From: an uncultured Candidatus Melainabacteria bacterium
GTDB taxonomy: Bacteria; Cyanobacteriota; Vampirovibrionia; LMEP-6097
DNA: 7,745 nt
Reading direction: 5' to 3'
Assembly: GCA_937927525.1 (NCBI GenBank)
Contig: CALBDR010000093.1
Coordinates: forward strand, 1-7,745
Numbering within the stretch: the first letter of the stretch is position 1; each line of letters starts with the position of its first letter. Under the pieces are notes generated by a model. The model was not told the origin of the DNA and searched no databases. It saw only the letters and a program-made list of their open reading frames with translations. A program made the translations under genes and the position numbers. This document shows, piece by piece, positions 6,204 through 7,745 of the stretch.

Positions 6204-6689
6204 TTATTTATTGTGTATTTTTAAAACTTCAGTTTCTTTTGTATCAATCAGCTTTTTCATAATTTCTTCTCTAGAAGCAACTAGAACATTGGTGTTATTT
6301 GTTATTTGGTTTTTAGGTTGTAGTTGAGCTAGTTCTTTTCGAGCCTCTATTTCAATGCGCTTTAATTTTTCATCCTTTTCAGCTTTTTTGTCTATAAGGC
6401 TACCTTTATTTAAATTTTCTAGCGCTTTAGTAGTAGCTGTCATTAAACTAGCTAATGCATCAATTTCATCAGGATTTTGACCTTGAACGATGTACGGAGT
6501 CATATCTTGCACTGCTCCAATTCCAGCATCTATTAAAGCTTTTGTTTTAGATAAAAAATAATCATTAATTTCGCCTTCGCTTAAAGTAGAATTGCTTTTA
6601 GTTTGTTCAACTTGTTGCTTATTTTCAACAGTATCGAAGTTAAATGAAGATAAACTATCTAATAAAGTATTTAAATTGTCGTCATCCAC
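6204..6689 (-). CDS. Terminase small-subunit-like protein (gp16 type), 161 aa
   Basis: The frame begins at GTG 6689 (no in-frame ATG precedes it) and is the first gene of the minus-strand operon. Its layout resembles the small terminase of marine T4-like phages: an acidic, disordered N-terminus (DDDNLNTLLDSL); a central helical region (DYFLSKTKALIDAGIGAVQD, then NPDEIDALASLMTATTKALENL at about 72-93); a charged coiled-coil-like stretch (KKAEKDEKLKRIEIEARKELAQ); and a tail NNTNVLVASREEIMKKL like the NN-x-x-F/L-V-x-S...L end I recall in that family. Such proteins recognise phage DNA and regulate the large terminase ATPase/nuclease during packaging. The assignment rests on remembered pattern, not a search. 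The large subunit is not in this window, which is unusual for T4 order. Alternative: another small helical morphogenesis protein. Confidence 0.62.
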   Translation of the reverse strand: MDDDNLNTLLDSLSSFNFDTVENKQQVEQTKSNSTLSEGEINDYFLSKTKALIDAGIGAVQDMTPYIVQGQNPDEIDALASLMTATTKALENLNKGSLIDKKAEKDEKLKRIEIEARKELAQLQPKNQITNNTNVLVASREEIMKKLIDTKETEVLKIHNK

Positions 6690-6704
6690 GTTAAAAGTAA
6701 TTAT

Positions 6705-6730
6705 TCTAGTTGAATATTAAATAAACTAGA
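6705..6730. repeat. Inverted repeat in divergent intergenic region
   Basis: TCTAGTT (6705-6711) and AACTAGA (6724-6730) are perfect inverted copies separated by 12 AT-only bases apart from one G. The dyad is centred between the divergent starts at 6689 (minus) and 6745 (plus), where promoters for both transcripts must lie. It could be an operator or a weak cruciform. The spacing is longer than a typical hairpin loop, and no U-run follows. Confidence 0.4.
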
Positions 6731-6744
6731 TTAAATCATTAATA

Positions 6745-6915
6745 ATGAATACAATAATACATACGGTTGAAGGTACTTTTATTGTTCCATCTGACAAAGA
6801 AGCTTCTTTACTACTTTGGCTTAAAGATAATGCTATAAAAGCAGGTCCTCAGAATGTAAAAGAACAGCAAAGTATTGATACAGAATATACAGGTCGACAG
6901 TTGATATCTGAATAA
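6745..6915 (+). CDS. Small conserved phage protein, 56 aa
   Basis: The gene runs from ATG at 6745 to TAA at 6913-6915 and falls below a 60-codon cutoff. Its sequence begins with a short beta-like stretch (HTVEGTFIVPSDKEA), continues with a helix (SLLLWLKDNAIKAG, 21-34), and ends with a polar segment closing in GRQLISE. The ending GR-x-LI-x-E after a V-P-x-S-K...L..WL pattern is one I recall from small uncharacterised proteins in T4-like marine phages, which supports a real gene. The function is unknown. No membrane segment, signal peptide or Shine-Dalgarno is seen. It is the first gene of the right-hand plus-strand block, 19 bases ahead of the dUTPase-like gene, and its last codons overlap a candidate promoter for that gene. 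Confidence 0.78.
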   Translation: MNTIIHTVEGTFIVPSDKEASLLLWLKDNAIKAGPQNVKEQQSIDTEYTGRQLISE

Positions 6916-6928
6916 TGAGCTGTATAAT
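6901..6928 (+). promoter_or_regulatory. Near-consensus sigma-70-type promoter at the dUTPase-like start
   Basis: TTGATA (6901-6906) and TATAAT (6923-6928) are separated by 16 bases, matching 11 of 12 consensus positions. The predicted transcript start, 7 bases after the -10, is 6935, which is the A of the annotated ATG. If used, it would give a leaderless or nearly leaderless message for the dUTPase-like gene. The -35 lies inside the end of the 56-aa gene. Confidence 0.4.
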
Positions 6929-6934
6929 TTTTAC

Positions 6935-7519
6935 ATGATGTCTCAGAATGTAAATTATTCTTTTACTAATATTGACAATAAGAGCGAAATTGCTGGAATG
7001 AAACATATCCTTGGCAAGTTTTCAAGAAGTTCATTATCACAAGTACAAACAGGGGACAGTCAACCAAATGCTGTCGATCTACGTTTAGGAAAAGTGTTTC
7101 AAATTACTTCCAATATTTTTGAAATAACAAACGAAACGAAGAAGCATAGAGGTTCTGTAGAAATCTTTCCTGATGAACAAGACTTTTTTAATTTAGAACA
7201 GGGTCATTACGAAGTGATTATGGAGAATGAAATTTGTGTCGGAGAGCATGAAGCTGGCTGGGTAATTACTCGCAGTACTTTAAATAGAAATGGATTATTT
7301 TTAACGTCAGGTTTGTACGATTCAGGTTATGGCACAGACGTGCAAACAGGGAAAAAAGTTGGTGGAATGATGGCTGGAGTTCTCCATGTTACAATTGGTC
7401 CAGCAAGAATTAAAAAGGGAACTAGAATAGGACAGTTTTTATTATTCAATTCTGAAATGCTTCATTTATATGATGGTGATTACGGCAATCATAAAAATCA
7501 CGATAAAAAATACACTTAG
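6935..7519 (+). CDS. dUTPase / dCTP-deaminase superfamily protein, 194 aa
   Basis: This protein belongs to the trimeric dUTPase/Dcd fold, which removes dUTP or makes dUMP for thymidylate synthesis. Visible motifs, in order, are PNAVDLRLG at 44-52 (Dcd-type DLRLG), AGWVITRSTLNRNG at 107-120 (Arg113, Ser114), SGLYDSGYGT at 125-134 with Asp129 at the catalytic-Asp position of dUTPase motif III, and RIGQFLLF at 164-171. The strand that carries the deaminase catalytic Glu in E. coli Dcd (VLEFYNSG) reads VLHVTIGP here, so His151 seems to replace it. This favours dUTP hydrolysis over dCTP deamination, or an altered activity. A short insert (about 134-145) lies between motif III and that strand. The C-terminus is His/Lys-rich. 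The start may be ATG 6935 or the adjacent ATG 6938. The clamp loader follows after 14 bases, giving a nucleotide and replication gene cluster. Confidence 0.88.
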   Translation: MMSQNVNYSFTNIDNKSEIAGMKHILGKFSRSSLSQVQTGDSQPNAVDLRLGKVFQITSNIFEITNETKKHRGSVEIFPDEQDFFNLEQGHYEVIMENEICVGEHEAGWVITRSTLNRNGLFLTSGLYDSGYGTDVQTGKKVGGMMAGVLHVTIGPARIKKGTRIGQFLLFNSEMLHLYDGDYGNHKNHDKKYT

Positions 7520-7533
7520 AATAAATCTAAAAA

Positions 7534-7745
7534 ATGAATTTTGATAATTTATGGGTTGAGCGCTATCGACCTAAATGTTTGGATGAAATAGTTTTATCTT
7601 CTGAAGATAAAGATTTTTTTGATACAATTAAGCAAAAGCAAGAGATTCCTCATCTACTCTTTGCTGGTGTACAAGGAACCGGCAAAACAAGTTTAGCAAA
7701 AATCCTCGTAAACGACATTCTAGACTGCCAATATCTATACATAAA
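7534..7745 (+). CDS. 44: Sliding-clamp loader ATPase small subunit (T4 gp44-like), 3'-truncated
   Basis: The first 70 codons are present, and the window ends inside the gene. The N-terminus has the RFC/gp44 signature LWVERYRPKCLDEIV (residues 6-20), then PHLLFAGVQGTGKTSLAKIL (39-58) with the Walker A P-loop GVQGTGKT at 45-52 (Lys51, Thr52). In the T4 replisome, four gp44 subunits and one gp62 use ATP to open the gp45 clamp and load it on primer-template DNA; the same clamp also activates late transcription. The rest of the AAA+ domain (Walker B, sensor motifs, SRC/arginine finger) lies beyond the window. The start ATG follows an A-rich leader without Shine-Dalgarno, 14 bases after the dUTPase-like gene. 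Confidence 0.94.
   Translation, partial: MNFDNLWVERYRPKCLDEIVLSSEDKDFFDTIKQKQEIPHLLFAGVQGTGKTSLAKILVNDILDCQYLYI

Noticed and set aside
4959..6224. Three plus-strand frames of about 60 codons opposite the propeller gene (4959-5153, 5508-5690, 6042-6224)
   Set aside because: All are antisense shadows of the 644-aa gene, with no leader signals and no recognisable protein pattern.

Overview
The window is strongly AT-rich, and genes fill almost all of it on both strands. It reads as part of a tailed-phage genome, most likely a T4-like marine myovirus or a close relative. The supporting evidence is a sliding-clamp loader small subunit of gene-44 type at the right edge, a small-terminase-like protein, a phage-type adenosylcobalamin-dependent ribonucleotide reductase, a dUTPase/dCTP-deaminase-fold protein, one exact T4-type late promoter (TATAAATA), and many very small genes packed a few bases apart. 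The host cannot be fixed from the sequence. The vitamin-B12-dependent reductase implies a host that makes or imports cobalamin.

Left block, plus strand (1-3338): the 3' part of a conserved phage protein of unknown function; a 58-aa small gene; the 663-aa class II reductase starting 3 bases after it; then two short units. The first has its own late promoter, a 5'-leader hairpin, a strong Shine-Dalgarno, a 33-aa membrane peptide and a rho-independent terminator. The second has a strong Shine-Dalgarno and a 71-aa conserved phage protein, and ends at a bidirectional terminator.

Middle block, minus strand (6689 down to 3358): five genes in one apparent operon. In order of transcription they are a small-terminase-like protein, a 644-aa protein with seven beta-propeller-like repeats (probable virion or host-contact protein), two unknown proteins of 143 and 80 aa, and a 62-aa protein with a lysine-rich histone-H1-like N-terminus. 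The operon ends at the same bidirectional terminator that closes the left block.

Right block, plus strand (6745 to the end): a 56-aa small gene, the dUTPase/Dcd-fold protein, and the 5' end of the clamp-loader ATPase. It is divided from the middle block by a short divergent intergenic region carrying an inverted repeat.

Functionally, the two plus-strand blocks supply deoxynucleotides (reductase, dUTPase-like protein) and replication (clamp loader), while the minus-strand block looks like late packaging and virion genes. No gene-free stretch exceeds about 115 bases. No CRISPR array, insertion sequence or intact tRNA was seen. I do not see a clearly new multi-gene system. The best leads are the self-contained membrane-peptide unit with its hairpin and tRNA-like terminator, a repeated stop-start junction motif that replaces Shine-Dalgarno sites, and the possible leaderless dUTPase promoter.
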